Source of the DNA: Falsiroseomonas tokyonensis
Lineage (GTDB): Bacteria; Pseudomonadota; Alphaproteobacteria; Acetobacterales; Acetobacteraceae
NCBI RefSeq assembly: GCF_019024325.1
Contig: NZ_JAFNJS010000002.1
Location: 248,118-312,117, forward strand
DNA: 64,000 nt
Reading direction: 5' to 3'
The stretch's first letter is position 1. Each line of letters opens with the position of its first letter. Below the pieces are notes generated by a model. That model had not been told where the DNA came from. It saw only the letters and a list, made by a program, of their open reading frames with translations, and did not search any database. The position numbers and the translations under genes are program-made. Positions 16,081 to 24,404 of this stretch are shown one piece after another.

Positions 16081-16177
16081 CCGCGCGTAGCGCGGCCAGA
16101 CCGTTCCGCGGAGCGCAGCGCGGCCCGACTGTTCCGCCGCGCGCAGCGGCGGGCAACGCGGGCTCGCCGCCCGCGTT
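16081..16177. repeat. Cluster of four palindromes downstream of the TRAP operon
   Basis: Four hairpins follow one another: CCGCGC/GCGCGG at 16081-16095, CCGCG/CGCGG at 16106-16123, CCGCCGC/GCGGCGG at 16134-16152, and AACGCGGGC/GCCCGCGTT at 16155-16177. The second and third units share GACYGTTCCGC at their left ends, so they look like imperfect copies of one element. Position after a stop and before a new gene fits a terminator or REP-like element. Confidence 0.6.
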
Positions 16178-16208
16178 CCTCCGTCTCACCAGCACAAGGA
16201 CTGACCCG

Positions 16209-17030
16209 ATGCCGCAGATCAAGACCCGCGACGGCACCCAGCTCTATGCCAAGATCTGGGGCAGCGGGCGCCCCGTGCTGCTGACCCATGGCTGGCCGCT
16301 TTCCGCCGATAGCTGGGACGACCAGGCGATGGCGCTGGCCGAGGCCGGTTTCCAGGTCATCGCCTATGACCGCCGCGGCTTCGGCCGGTCCGAGCAGCCC
16401 TGGACGGGCTACGACTACGACACGCTGGCCGACGACCTGGCCGATGTGATGCAGGCGACCGGGGCCCAGGACGCCGCCATCATCGGCTTCTCCATGGGTG
16501 GCGGCGAGATTGCGCGCTACATGTCCCGCCACGGCGGCAAAAGCGTGCGCCAGGCCGGGCTGATCGCCTCGGTCGTGCCCTATATGCTGAAGACGCCGGA
16601 CAATCCCGAAGGCGTGGCGCAATCCGTCTTCGACGAAATGTTGGCGCAGCTGAAGGCCGACCGGCCTGGCTTCTTCGCCGCCTTCTTCAAGCAGTTCTAT
16701 GGCGTCGGCATGCTCTCCAGCCCGGTGAGCAGCGAGCTGGTGGACTGGACGGTGCAGACCGCGATGCTGGCCGGGCTGAAGCCGACGCTGGCCTGCGCCG
16801 CCGCCTTCGCCACCACCGATTTCCGGCCCGACCTGCCGGCCATCACGGTGCCGACGCTGATCGTCCACGGCACGGCGGATGCCACCGTGCCGATCGATGC
16901 CTCCGCCCGCCCCGCCGCGCGCGGCATCCGCCAGGCGCAGCTGATCGAGTATGATGGCGCGCCGCATGCCCTGGCCGCCACGCACAAGGACCGGCTGACG
17001 CAGGACCTGCTGGCCTTCCTGCGCAGCTGA
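16209..17030 (+). CDS. Alpha/beta hydrolase, non-haem chloroperoxidase/esterase type
   Basis: Protein of 273 aa. The catalytic triad is readable: Ser95 in GFSMGGG, Asp224 in GTADATVPI, His253 in GAPHAL; the oxyanion-side HGWP is at 27-30. AYDRRGFGRSEQPWTGYDYD matches the cofactor-free perhydrolase (chloroperoxidase) branch. Cytoplasmic, no signal. Physiologically such enzymes act as esterases or perhydrolases. The ATG at 16209 begins the conserved MPQIKTRDGTQLY start. Confidence 0.88.
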   Translation: MPQIKTRDGTQLYAKIWGSGRPVLLTHGWPLSADSWDDQAMALAEAGFQVIAYDRRGFGRSEQPWTGYDYDTLADDLADVMQATGAQDAAIIGFSMGGGEIARYMSRHGGKSVRQAGLIASVVPYMLKTPDNPEGVAQSVFDEMLAQLKADRPGFFAAFFKQFYGVGMLSSPVSSELVDWTVQTAMLAGLKPTLACAAAFATTDFRPDLPAITVPTLIVHGTADATVPIDASARPAARGIRQAQLIEYDGAPHALAATHKDRLTQDLLAFLRS

Positions 17031-17035
17031 ACCCC

Positions 17036-17764
17036 CTAGAAGGGCAGGATCGTATCCAGGATCTGCTGCCCGTAGCGCGGGGCCTGTACGTCGGACAGCG
17101 TGCCCCGCCCGCCATAGGCGATGCGCGCCTCCGCCAGCCGGTCGTGCTTCACCGTATTGTCGCTGGCGATGTCCTGCGGCCGGATCACGCCGGTCACGGT
17201 CAGGTCGCGCAGCTCATGGTTCACCCGCACCTGCTGCCGGCCGGCGACGACGAGGTTGCCGTTCGGCAGCGTCTGGGTGACGGTGGCCGCCAGGCGCAGC
17301 GTCACCGTTTCCGTCCGCCGCATGGTGCCTACGCCGCTGCTGGTCTGCGCGCCATTGGTCTGCACCAGCGCGGAGGGGTCGATCGTATTGGGCAGCAGGC
17401 GGGTGAGGGAGCTTTCCAGCCCCAGCAGCCGCGGCAGGCCCAGCGTATCGGTGCCCTCGCGCTCACGCTCCGTGGTGTTCTGCAGCTGGGCGGTATCCTG
17501 GATGCTGACCAGCACCGTGATCAGGTCCCCCACCGAGGCGGCGCGCTGGTCGCGCAGGAAGGTCCGGCTGCCGGGGCGCCAAAGGCTGTTGCCGCCATGG
17601 GTCGGCGCCTGCGGCGTCGGCATCGGCATGCTGACGGGCTGGTAGCCCGGCGCCGCGGTGGGGCTGGTGACCGGCGCCAAGGCGGGGGCGCGGCCGATTT
17701 CGGACAGGCGCTCGCAGGCCGGCAGCGCCAGCAGCAGCGGCAGCAGAAGGCGAAGACGGGTCAT
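17036..17764 (-). CDS. flgH: Flagellar L-ring lipoprotein FlgH
   Basis: Protein of 242 aa with a lipoprotein signal ending LPAC (Cys17). The mature protein has GGNSLWRPGSRTFLRDQRA, the FlgH SLW signature, and GDLITVLVSIQDTAQL; the C-terminus has GVIRPQDIASDNTVKHDRLA. It forms the outer-membrane L ring. Its start overlaps the flgA stop by 4 bases; it is last in the flgF-flgG-flgA-flgH operon. Confidence 0.96.
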   Translation of the reverse strand: MTRLRLLLPLLLALPACERLSEIGRAPALAPVTSPTAAPGYQPVSMPMPTPQAPTHGGNSLWRPGSRTFLRDQRAASVGDLITVLVSIQDTAQLQNTTEREREGTDTLGLPRLLGLESSLTRLLPNTIDPSALVQTNGAQTSSGVGTMRRTETVTLRLAATVTQTLPNGNLVVAGRQQVRVNHELRDLTVTGVIRPQDIASDNTVKHDRLAEARIAYGGRGTLSDVQAPRYGQQILDTILPF

Positions 17765-18690
17765 CGGCGGGACTCCACACGGACACGGCCGGGCCCGATC
17801 ACCCGTGCCTCCACCACGATTCGGCTGCCGAGGTTCATCACCGGCACCAGGGCGCCGCGCGCCGCCCCTTCCATCGCGCGGCCCTGCGCGGTCACGGCCA
17901 GGCCGGGGATGTCGTACTGCATGGTCACGGTGCTGCCGCGCTCCACCACCAGGGGCTGCGACAGGTTCACCATCATCAGCGGCTGGCCGGGCGCGGCCGG
18001 GCGCCGCAGCGCCTGGCCCACGGCCTGATCCACGCGGCTGGCAACCCCCGGGCGCAGCTGGGTGGCGGCCACGCGCTGCAGCCGCACATCCTCGGGCTGC
18101 AGCACCTCGCCCGCCGCCAGGCGGCGCGCGGCCACCAGCATCTCCGCCGTCACCACGGCGCGGCCGGCCACGCGCAGGCGCTGCGTCGCCATGCCCTCCG
18201 CCATCACCGCCAGGCTCGCGCCGAAGCGCTGCGTCGCCGGGTCGAAGACCACCTGCTCCACGGCGACCTGCGGAAAGGCAGCGGCCGGGATCAGCGGCGC
18301 GTTGAAGGCCTGCAGCTCCAGCTCGGCCTCCTCCTCCGCCCCCTGCGCGCGCAGCGCGATGCGCAGCGGCTCCATCACATCCTCCCGCGCCAGGGCGCGG
18401 CCGGGGCGGTCCAGCACCACGCGATCGGCACCGCCGGAGGGGCGCCAGGCGATGTTGTTGCGCCGCGCGATGGCTGCCAGCTGCGCGGCCTCCACCACCA
18501 GCTGCTGGCCGGGGGCGGGGGCGGGGCCGAGCGGCGTGGCGCCGCGCGCGCCCAGCCCCTCGAACAGGTCCTCGAGCTTGACCGTCGCATCCTCCACCAT
18601 CGCGAAGGGGCGCAGCCGCGCCATCTCCTGCGCCAGGGCGGGTTGCGCGAAGGCCAGCAGCAGCAGGGGCAGGATGCGCATGGCCTTCAC
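17761..18690 (-). CDS. flgA: Flagellar basal body P-ring formation chaperone FlgA
   Basis: Protein of 309 aa when started at GTG 18690, which overlaps the flgG TGA (GTGA); an ATG at 18681 (306 aa) is an equally possible start. Signal peptide MRILPLLLLAFAQPALA. The C-terminal SAF domain is clear: VVTAEMLVAARRLAAGEVLQ followed by QAVGQALRRPAAPGQPLMM and a final VEARVIGPGRVRVE. FlgA is a periplasmic chaperone for FlgI. The N-terminal region is longer than in enterobacteria, as in other alphaproteobacteria. Confidence 0.92.
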   Translation of the reverse strand: MKAMRILPLLLLAFAQPALAQEMARLRPFAMVEDATVKLEDLFEGLGARGATPLGPAPAPGQQLVVEAAQLAAIARRNNIAWRPSGGADRVVLDRPGRALAREDVMEPLRIALRAQGAEEEAELELQAFNAPLIPAAAFPQVAVEQVVFDPATQRFGASLAVMAEGMATQRLRVAGRAVVTAEMLVAARRLAAGEVLQPEDVRLQRVAATQLRPGVASRVDQAVGQALRRPAAPGQPLMMVNLSQPLVVERGSTVTMQYDIPGLAVTAQGRAMEGAARGALVPVMNLGSRIVVEARVIGPGRVRVESRR

Positions 18691-19481
18691 CGCAGCCGCG
18701 ACAGGGTGGAGAGCATTTCGTCGCTGGCCGAGATGACGCGGCTGTTCATCTCATAGGCCCGCTGGGCGGTGATCAGGTTGGTGATCTCCTGCACCACATT
18801 GACGTTGGAGGTCTCGACGAAGCCCTGCAGCACCTGGCCGAAGCCGGGCGCGCCGGGTGCGCCCTGCTGCGCGGCGCCGGAACCCGGGGAGGCCAGCAGC
18901 AGGTTGTCGCCGATCGCCTCCAGCCCCGTCTCATTGGCGAAGATCGCGAGCTGGATCTGCCCCACATTCTGCGGATCCACCTGGCCATCCAGCTTGGCCA
19001 GCACCTCGCCATTGGCATTGATGGTGACGTCGCGTGCCGCTGCCGGAATGGCGATGCCGGGCTGCACCACATAACCATCCGCCGTCACGATCGTGCCCTC
19101 GGGCGACAGCGCGAAGGTGCCGTCGCGGGTATAGGCGGTCTCGCCGGAGGGCAGGGTGATCTGGAAATAGCCATTGCCGCGGATGGCGAGGTCGAAGCGG
19201 TTCTCGGTCTGCGACAGGTTGCCCTGTTCGGAGATGCGGTAGATCGCGCCGGTCTTCACGCCGAGGCCGACCTGCGCGCCGGACGGCAGCACGCTGCCGG
19301 TATCGGCGGACTGACTGCCGACGCGGCGCAGGTTCTGGTAGATCAGGTCCTGGAATTCGGCCCGCCGGCGCTTGTAGCCGGTGGTGCTCATATTCGCGAT
19401 GTTGTTGGAGATGACCTCGACGTTCGTCTGCTGGGCCATCATGCCGGTCCCAGCGATGTGCAGGCTACGCATTTTCTTCAA
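18687..19481 (-). CDS. flgG: Flagellar distal rod protein FlgG
   Basis: Protein of 264 aa. Typical N-terminus MRSLHIAGTGMMAQQTNVEV followed by ISNNIANMSTTGYKRRRAEF, and C-terminal EITNLITAQRAYEMNSRVI, the two coiled-coil ends of rod/hook proteins. The first ATG (19481) gives MKKMRSL; the ATG at 19472 is an alternative. It lies 36 bases after flgF and overlaps the flgA start. Confidence 0.97.
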   Translation of the reverse strand: MKKMRSLHIAGTGMMAQQTNVEVISNNIANMSTTGYKRRRAEFQDLIYQNLRRVGSQSADTGSVLPSGAQVGLGVKTGAIYRISEQGNLSQTENRFDLAIRGNGYFQITLPSGETAYTRDGTFALSPEGTIVTADGYVVQPGIAIPAAARDVTINANGEVLAKLDGQVDPQNVGQIQLAIFANETGLEAIGDNLLLASPGSGAAQQGAPGAPGFGQVLQGFVETSNVNVVQEITNLITAQRAYEMNSRVISASDEMLSTLSRLR

Positions 19482-19517
19482 TCTCCCGCGGCAGCACGCT
19501 GGTCTTCAAGGTCCATG

Positions 19518-20264
19518 TCACCGGCGCCGCAGGATGCGGTCGACGGCGGAGCCGAGGCGCTCGCCTTCCTTCTCCGCCATCTGCGCGACGAACTGGAATT
19601 CGCGCATCTCCTCGGTCATCCGCGTCAGCTCGATCACCGGGCGGACATTGCTGCCCTCCATCGCACCCTGGACCACGCCGGGGCGGTCCACCGCCTCCGG
19701 CTGTTGGCTGGCCGGCGCGGCATAGAGGCGGTCGCCCTCGGCATTCAGCTGCTGCGGATCGGCGAAGCGGACCACGCGCAGCCGGCCGACCGGGCCGTTC
19801 TCCGTGCGCAGCGTGCCATCGCCCATCACCTCGATGCGGCTGTCGCCCTGCGCCACGCGGATCGGCTGGCGGTCGGTGTTCAGCACCGCGAAACCCTCCG
19901 CCGTCACCACCTGGCCATCGCCGTTCAGGCTGAAGCGGCCGGAGCGGGTGAAGCGCTCGCCGCGCGGGGTCTCCACCGCGAAGAAGCCCTCCGGCGTGCC
20001 GAGCGCCAGGTCCAGCGGATTGCCGGTGGTGGCGACGGCGCCCGGCATGGTGTCGCGCCAGGTGGCGCGATCCTGCGCGAAGGCCAGGTCGCGGCCGCCG
20101 GACGGCACCTGCGCATCCAGCTGCCGCTCCAGCACCGTGCCGAACAGCGGCCGCGCGGCGCGGAAGCCCGGCGTATCCGCATTGGCGATATTGTTGGCGG
20201 TGACCGTGGCGGCACGGGTCTGCGCCACCAGGCGGGACAGGACGATATAGCCGGGGCTGTCCAT
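19518..20264 (-). CDS. flgF: Flagellar proximal rod protein FlgF
   Basis: Protein of 248 aa beginning MDSPGYIVLSRLVAQTRA, then VTANNIANADTPGFRAARPL; the C-terminus has VIELTRMTEEMREFQFVAQM. These are the rod-protein N- and C-terminal motifs, and the size fits FlgF. The frame continues 52 residues upstream of 20264 without a family match, across the sigma-54 promoter, so the ATG at 20264 is preferred. First gene of the flgFGAH operon. Confidence 0.94.
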   Translation of the reverse strand: MDSPGYIVLSRLVAQTRAATVTANNIANADTPGFRAARPLFGTVLERQLDAQVPSGGRDLAFAQDRATWRDTMPGAVATTGNPLDLALGTPEGFFAVETPRGERFTRSGRFSLNGDGQVVTAEGFAVLNTDRQPIRVAQGDSRIEVMGDGTLRTENGPVGRLRVVRFADPQQLNAEGDRLYAAPASQQPEAVDRPGVVQGAMEGSNVRPVIELTRMTEEMREFQFVAQMAEKEGERLGSAVDRILRRR

Positions 20265-20313
20265 GGCAATCGGGCTCCGCGAAAGGTCTGGGACGGCGTT
20301 CGGGGGGGTGAGG

Positions 20314-20328
20314 GCAAGCCCCGTGCCA
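20314..20328 (-). promoter_or_regulatory. Sigma-54 (RpoN) promoter upstream of flgF
   Basis: Minus strand reads TGGCACGGGGCTTGC: TGGCAC-N5-TTGC, a full -24/-12 match. It differs in one base from the flgI promoter at 9518-9532. Predicted initiation near 20302, about 38 bases before the flgF ATG. Confidence 0.82.
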
Positions 20329-20542
20329 GCCGGGGCGGGGGTCGGGGGCGGCGCCGGCCATGCAGCTTCTGCCGGGTCGGGGCAGGAATCGCCGCCGCAC
20401 CCGGCAAGCGCGGCCTGCATTCATCCCGCCCAGCCCGCCGGTTCATCCCCATCGGGCCGCCGTCACCCTTCCTTAAGGGACCCGCGTCATGCTGGCGGTC
20501 CCGGGACGCAGCCCGGCCATTAGGAAAGGCGCGAGCGGAAGC

Positions 20543-21079
20543 ATGGCGGCGGCAGCGGCAGCCAAGATGGATGCGGCGGCGGAGGGCGAGGCCCCCCCGG
20601 CCAAGGGCGGCGGCAAGAAGAAGCTGCTGCTCATCCTGTTGCCCGTGCTGCTGCTGGGTGGCGGCGGCGCCGGGCTGTGGTTCACCGGCATCCTGCCTGG
20701 CCTGCTCGGCATGAATCCGCCCCCCGCCGAGGCGGAGGCGGCGGAGGCCGAGCCGGCCCCCCCGCCGCGCAGCCCGCCCGCCTTCGTCGAGCTGCCGGAC
20801 ATCATCGCCAACCTGAACGCCACCGGCCGTCGCCCGGTCTTCGTCCGGCTGAAGGCCAAGCTGGAGATCAGCCGCGCCGAGGACGCCGCCGCGGTGACCG
20901 ATGCCATGCCCCGGCTGATGGACCTGTTCCAGACCTATCTGCGGGAGGTGCGGCCGGAGGAGCTGCGTGGCAGCGCCGGCACCCACCGGCTGCGGCAGGA
21001 GCTGATGGCCCGCGCCAGCCTGGCCGCCGCGCCGGCCCGCATCACCGACGTGCTGTTCATGGAAATGCTGATCCAATGA
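20543..21079 (+). CDS. fliL: Flagellar basal body-associated protein FliL
   Basis: Protein of 178 aa: Lys-rich KGGGKKKLLLILLPVLLLGG with one membrane helix, an acidic/proline linker, then the periplasmic domain with FVELPDIIANLNATGRRPVF and FLRLKA-like VRLKAKLEISRAED. FliL surrounds the stator and supports motor torque. The chosen ATG has AGCGGAAG upstream; another ATG at 20489 would add 18 residues and is preceded by AAGGGA. Its stop overlaps the fliM start. Confidence 0.9.
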   Translation: MAAAAAAKMDAAAEGEAPPAKGGGKKKLLLILLPVLLLGGGGAGLWFTGILPGLLGMNPPPAEAEAAEAEPAPPPRSPPAFVELPDIIANLNATGRRPVFVRLKAKLEISRAEDAAAVTDAMPRLMDLFQTYLREVRPEELRGSAGTHRLRQELMARASLAAAPARITDVLFMEMLIQ

Positions 21080-22191
21080 GCGGCGAGAATCCCAATGGCA
21101 CGCAGGAGGAGGACGACCTCGCCGCCGCCTGGGGCGCGTCCCTGGAGGCCGAGGGCGCGGCCGCGCCGGACCCCTTCGACGATGCGGAAGCGGCCCCGCC
21201 GGCCGATGCCGCGCGCGTGCTCAACCAGGCCGAGATCGACAGCCTGCTGGGCTTCGACAATGGCCCGGCCGGCGACAATGGCGAAAGCGGCATCGAGCGG
21301 ATCATCTCCGCCGGCCTCATCGCCTATGAACGCCTGCCGATGCTGGAGATCGTCTTCGATCGCCTGGTTCGGCTGATGTCCACCACGCTGCGCAACTTCA
21401 CCTCGGACAATGTCGAGATCTCGATCGATGCGATGACCTCGCTGCGCTTCGGGGACTACCTGAACTCCATCCCGCTGCCGGCCATGCTGGCGGTGTTCAA
21501 GGCGGAGGAGTGGGACAATTACGGGCTGATCGTGGTCGACAGCAGCCTGATCTATTCCATCGTCGACGTGCTGCTGGGCGGCCGCCGCGGCACGGCCGCC
21601 ATGCGCATCGAGGGACGGCCCTACACGACCATCGAGCGCACGCTGGTGGAGCGGCTGATCACCGTGGTGCTGGGCGACCTGCGCGCGGCCTTCGAACCCC
21701 TCTGCCCGGTGAACTTCCGCTTCGACCGGCTGGAGGTGAATCCGCGCTTCGCCGCCATCTCCCGCCTCTCCAACGCCGCCGTGCTGTCGCGCCTGCGGGT
21801 GGACATGGAGGATCGCGGCGGGCGCATCGAGATCATGCTGCCCTATGCGACGCTGGAGCCGGTGCGCGAGCTGCTGCTGCAGCAGTTCATGGGCGAGCGC
21901 TTCGGCCGCGACAGCATCTGGGAGACCCACCTGGCGGAGGAGCTGCGCCAGACGGACGTCTCGCTGGACGTGGTGCTGGACGAGCAGACCATGCTGCTGT
22001 CGCAGGTGCTGCGGCTGAATGTGGGCGACCGCATCACGCTGTCCTCGCCGCCCGGCGCGCCGGTGCGGCTGCGCTGCGGCGATGTGGCGCTGTTCGAGGG
22101 CCAGCTGGGCCGGCGGGAGAACCGCTTGGCGGTGCGCATCGACAGCGGCCGGGAAATCCCGCTCGAAGCCGCCCTGGGGCGCGCGGCATGA
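21076..22191 (+). CDS. fliM: Flagellar motor switch protein FliM
   Basis: Protein of 371 aa. The CheY-P binding peptide is LNQAEIDSLLGF near residue 50, preceded by an unusually long acidic N-terminus. The middle CheC-like domain (ERLPMLEIVFDRLVRLM, TTLRNFTSDNVEI) and the C-terminal SpoA domain (LNVGDRITL) are both present. FliM transmits the chemotactic signal to the rotor. ATG overlaps the fliL stop (ATGA). FliG and FliN are not in this window. Confidence 0.96.
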   Translation: MSGENPNGTQEEDDLAAAWGASLEAEGAAAPDPFDDAEAAPPADAARVLNQAEIDSLLGFDNGPAGDNGESGIERIISAGLIAYERLPMLEIVFDRLVRLMSTTLRNFTSDNVEISIDAMTSLRFGDYLNSIPLPAMLAVFKAEEWDNYGLIVVDSSLIYSIVDVLLGGRRGTAAMRIEGRPYTTIERTLVERLITVVLGDLRAAFEPLCPVNFRFDRLEVNPRFAAISRLSNAAVLSRLRVDMEDRGGRIEIMLPYATLEPVRELLLQQFMGERFGRDSIWETHLAEELRQTDVSLDVVLDEQTMLLSQVLRLNVGDRITLSSPPGAPVRLRCGDVALFEGQLGRRENRLAVRIDSGREIPLEAALGRAA

Positions 22192-22201
22192 GGGCCTCGC
22201 T

Positions 22202-22648
22202 ATGAGCACGCTGGAATGGCTCGCTCAGGGCGCGCTGCTGCTGCTGCTGGCGCTGGCCGTGCCCTTCGCCTGGCGGCTGGAACGGCAGATCGTGGCGTTG
22301 CGGCGGGAAGGTGCTGCGCTGGAAGCCGGCGCCGCCGGCATCGCAGAGGCCACCGAGGCCGCGGAGGCGACGCTGACCCGGCTGCGCGGCACGGCCGAAC
22401 AGGCGGGCCGCGCGGTGGCCGAGCGTGTCGCGGTGGCGGAGCCGCTGCGGGAGGATCTGCGCTTCCTGACGGAGCGGGCGGAGATGCTGGCGGACCGGCT
22501 GGACGGCCTGGTGCGCCAGGCGCGCCCCGCCACGGGCTATGCCGGGCCCGGGTCCGAACCCGCCGCGGCGCCCGAACCGCCGCCCGGCCCCGCGCCGCGC
22601 AGCGAGGCGGAGCGTGAATTGCTGCGCGCCCTGCGGGGGATCCGCTGA
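22202..22648 (+). CDS. DUF6468-type flagellar-locus membrane protein
   Basis: Protein of 148 aa with one N-terminal membrane helix (WLAQGALLLLLALAVPFAW) followed by a long amphipathic helical region with Ala/Glu heptads, and a proline-rich end. The pattern and its place between fliM and motE match the DUF6468 proteins found in alphaproteobacterial flagellar operons; function is not known. It starts 10 bases after fliM and its last base is the first base of motE. Confidence 0.72.
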   Translation: MSTLEWLAQGALLLLLALAVPFAWRLERQIVALRREGAALEAGAAGIAEATEAAEATLTRLRGTAEQAGRAVAERVAVAEPLREDLRFLTERAEMLADRLDGLVRQARPATGYAGPGSEPAAAPEPPPGPAPRSEAERELLRALRGIR

Positions 22649-23325
22649 TGTCGCGCTTACTCTCCGTCCTGCATCGCCGCCTGCCGGCCAGGCTGGCGCG
22701 GCCGCGGCTGCTGCCGATCTGCTTCGGCATCATGGCGCTGCTCGCCGTGACGAAGCTGGAGCGCATGTGGCGGATGGGCGATGCCGGCTTGCCGGGGATC
22801 AGCTCGGCGCAGGCCGCCGATCCGCCGCCGGCGGCACCTGCCCGCCCGCCCGCCGCCGCCCCTGCCGCCGCCCCCGCCGCACCCGCCACGCCGCCCCCGC
22901 CGACGGCGGAGGAGGTGGCGGAACGGGCCGTGCTGGAACAGCTCCGGGCCCGCCGCGCCGCCATCGAGCTGCGCGAGGCGCAGGCCGTGGCGCGGGAGAC
23001 CATGGTGGCCGCCGCCGAGCGCCGCCTGGCGCAGCGGGTGGAGGAGCTGGTCGCGCTGCAGCGCCGGCTGGAGGCGCTGGAGCGCGAGCGCGCGGCGCGC
23101 GAGGAAGCCGGGCTGCGGGGCCTGGTGAAGCTCTACGAAGGCATGCGCCCGCGCGATGCGGCGACGATCTTCGACGAGCTGGAGATGCCCGTGCTGGTCC
23201 GGATCATGGACCAGATGCGCGAAGCCAAGGCCGCGCCCGTGATGGGGGCGATGCGTCCCGACCGGGCGCGGTCGCTGACGGCGGAGCTGGCGCGGCTGCG
23301 CGCGGCCCGCGTGTCGGCCGAGTGA
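22648..23325 (+). CDS. motE: MotE-like periplasmic motility protein
   Basis: Protein of 225 aa: an N-terminal membrane anchor (LPICFGIMALLAVTKLERM), a Pro/Ala linker, a long coiled coil (AAERRLAQRVEELVALQRRL), and a C-terminal MgtE-N-like domain with KLYEGMRPRDAATIFDELEM and MDQMREAKAAPVMGAM. In Sinorhizobium MotE is the chaperone of MotC and is needed for rotation. The domain order supports the assignment. Confidence 0.83.
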   Translation: MSRLLSVLHRRLPARLARPRLLPICFGIMALLAVTKLERMWRMGDAGLPGISSAQAADPPPAAPARPPAAAPAAAPAAPATPPPPTAEEVAERAVLEQLRARRAAIELREAQAVARETMVAAAERRLAQRVEELVALQRRLEALERERAAREEAGLRGLVKLYEGMRPRDAATIFDELEMPVLVRIMDQMREAKAAPVMGAMRPDRARSLTAELARLRAARVSAE

Positions 23326-23395
23326 CGGGTGCCAGGATGGCATCGCAGCTTTTCGCCAGGATGGCGGTGGATTGGACAACAGGGGCGCAAGGCCG

Positions 23396-23776
23396 ATGGA
23401 CAAGAACACGTCAGTCCTGATCGTGGACGACTACAAGACCATGCTGCGGATCATCCGGAACCTGCTCAAGCAGCTCGAATTCGAGAATGTCGAGGAGGCG
23501 ACGGATGGCAGCGAGGCGCTGGCCAAGATGCGCGCCGGCAATTTCGGCCTGGTCATCAGCGACTGGAACATGGCGCCGATGACGGGCCTCGACCTGCTGA
23601 AGGAGGTGCGCGCCGATGCGCGGCTGAAGCACACGCCCTTCATCATGATCACCGCTGAGAGCAAGACCGAGAACGTGGTCGCCGCCAAGGCCGCCGGCGT
23701 CTCCAACTACATCGTCAAGCCTTTCAACGCCGAGACGCTAAAGGGCAAGATCGAGAAGGTGATGGCGAATGCCTGA
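23396..23776 (+). CDS. cheY: Chemotaxis response regulator CheY
   Basis: Protein of 126 aa. Receiver residues: Asp11 and Asp12 in IVDDYKTM, phospho-acceptor Asp56 in ISDWNMAPM, Thr86 in MITAES, Lys108 in VKPF. Asp56 with DWNMPxMxG-like context is the motile CheY type. No output domain. It would bind FliM when phosphorylated. An 11-bp direct repeat (GCCAGGATGGC, 23331 and 23355) lies just upstream. Confidence 0.95.
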   Translation: MDKNTSVLIVDDYKTMLRIIRNLLKQLEFENVEEATDGSEALAKMRAGNFGLVISDWNMAPMTGLDLLKEVRADARLKHTPFIMITAESKTENVVAAKAAGVSNYIVKPFNAETLKGKIEKVMANA

Positions 23777-24404
23777 CGGAAGCCCCCCTGGCGGGCCCGA
23801 TCCCTCACCGGATGGCGCGCGCATCGAAACCGCGGTGCGCGCGGTGCTTGGCAGCATGTCCGGCGACCTGACGGTGGTTGAGGCCGCGCTGCTGGCCGAG
23901 CTCGAAGGGCTCGGCCGCACCGTGGCGCGCGCGAAGCAGGAAATCGCCTCGCTCCGCGTCGACGACATCACGCTCAGCCACATCCCCTCCGCCACCGATG
24001 AGCTGGATGCCATCGTCGGCCACACCGCCCAGGCGACGAATGAGATCCTGGACGCCTGCGAGACGCTGGAAGCCGTCGCCGGCCGCATCTCCGGGGCGGA
24101 ATCGGACGCCCTGGCCACCGCCGTCACCCGCATCTACGAGGCCTGCAGCTTCCAGGACATCACCGGCCAGCGCATCAGCAAGGTGGTGACGGCGCTGAAG
24201 GCGATCGAGGCGCGGATCGACCAGGTGGTGTCCCGCTTCGGGGCCGCCACCACCGGCCTGCCGCCGCCCTGCAGCGAAGCCCCGGCGCCGGCCCCGGCGG
24301 AAACCGGCGAGACGGAAGGAAGGCGCCTGGCGAATGGGCCGCAGCTTCCCGGCGGCGGCGTCAGCCAGGCCGATATCGACAAGCTGCTGGCGGACTTCGA
24401 TTGA
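23769..24404 (+). CDS. cheZ: CheY-P phosphatase CheZ
   Basis: Protein of 211 aa, helical. The active-site segment IYEACSFQDITGQRISKVV gives Asp130 and Gln134, corresponding to the essential Asp and Gln of CheZ. The extreme C-terminus GVSQADIDKLLADFD is a CheY-binding peptide resembling the FliM N-terminal motif. It starts inside the end of cheY (8-base overlap), so the pair is coupled, and its stop overlaps the next gene. Confidence 0.92.
   Translation: MPDGSPPGGPDPSPDGARIETAVRAVLGSMSGDLTVVEAALLAELEGLGRTVARAKQEIASLRVDDITLSHIPSATDELDAIVGHTAQATNEILDACETLEAVAGRISGAESDALATAVTRIYEACSFQDITGQRISKVVTALKAIEARIDQVVSRFGAATTGLPPPCSEAPAPAPAETGETEGRRLANGPQLPGGGVSQADIDKLLADFD

Noticed and set aside
16081-16177. 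CRISPR-like array
   Set aside because: Units are palindromes of different sequence without regular spacers; no cas genes in the window.
20461-20480. CtrA box upstream of fliL
   Set aside because: Only one TTAA half-site (in CTTAAGGG); the TTAA-N7-TTAA pair is missing.
23341-23360. Sigma-54 promoter before cheY
   Set aside because: TGGCAT followed at the right distance by CTTT, lacking the GC of the -12 element.
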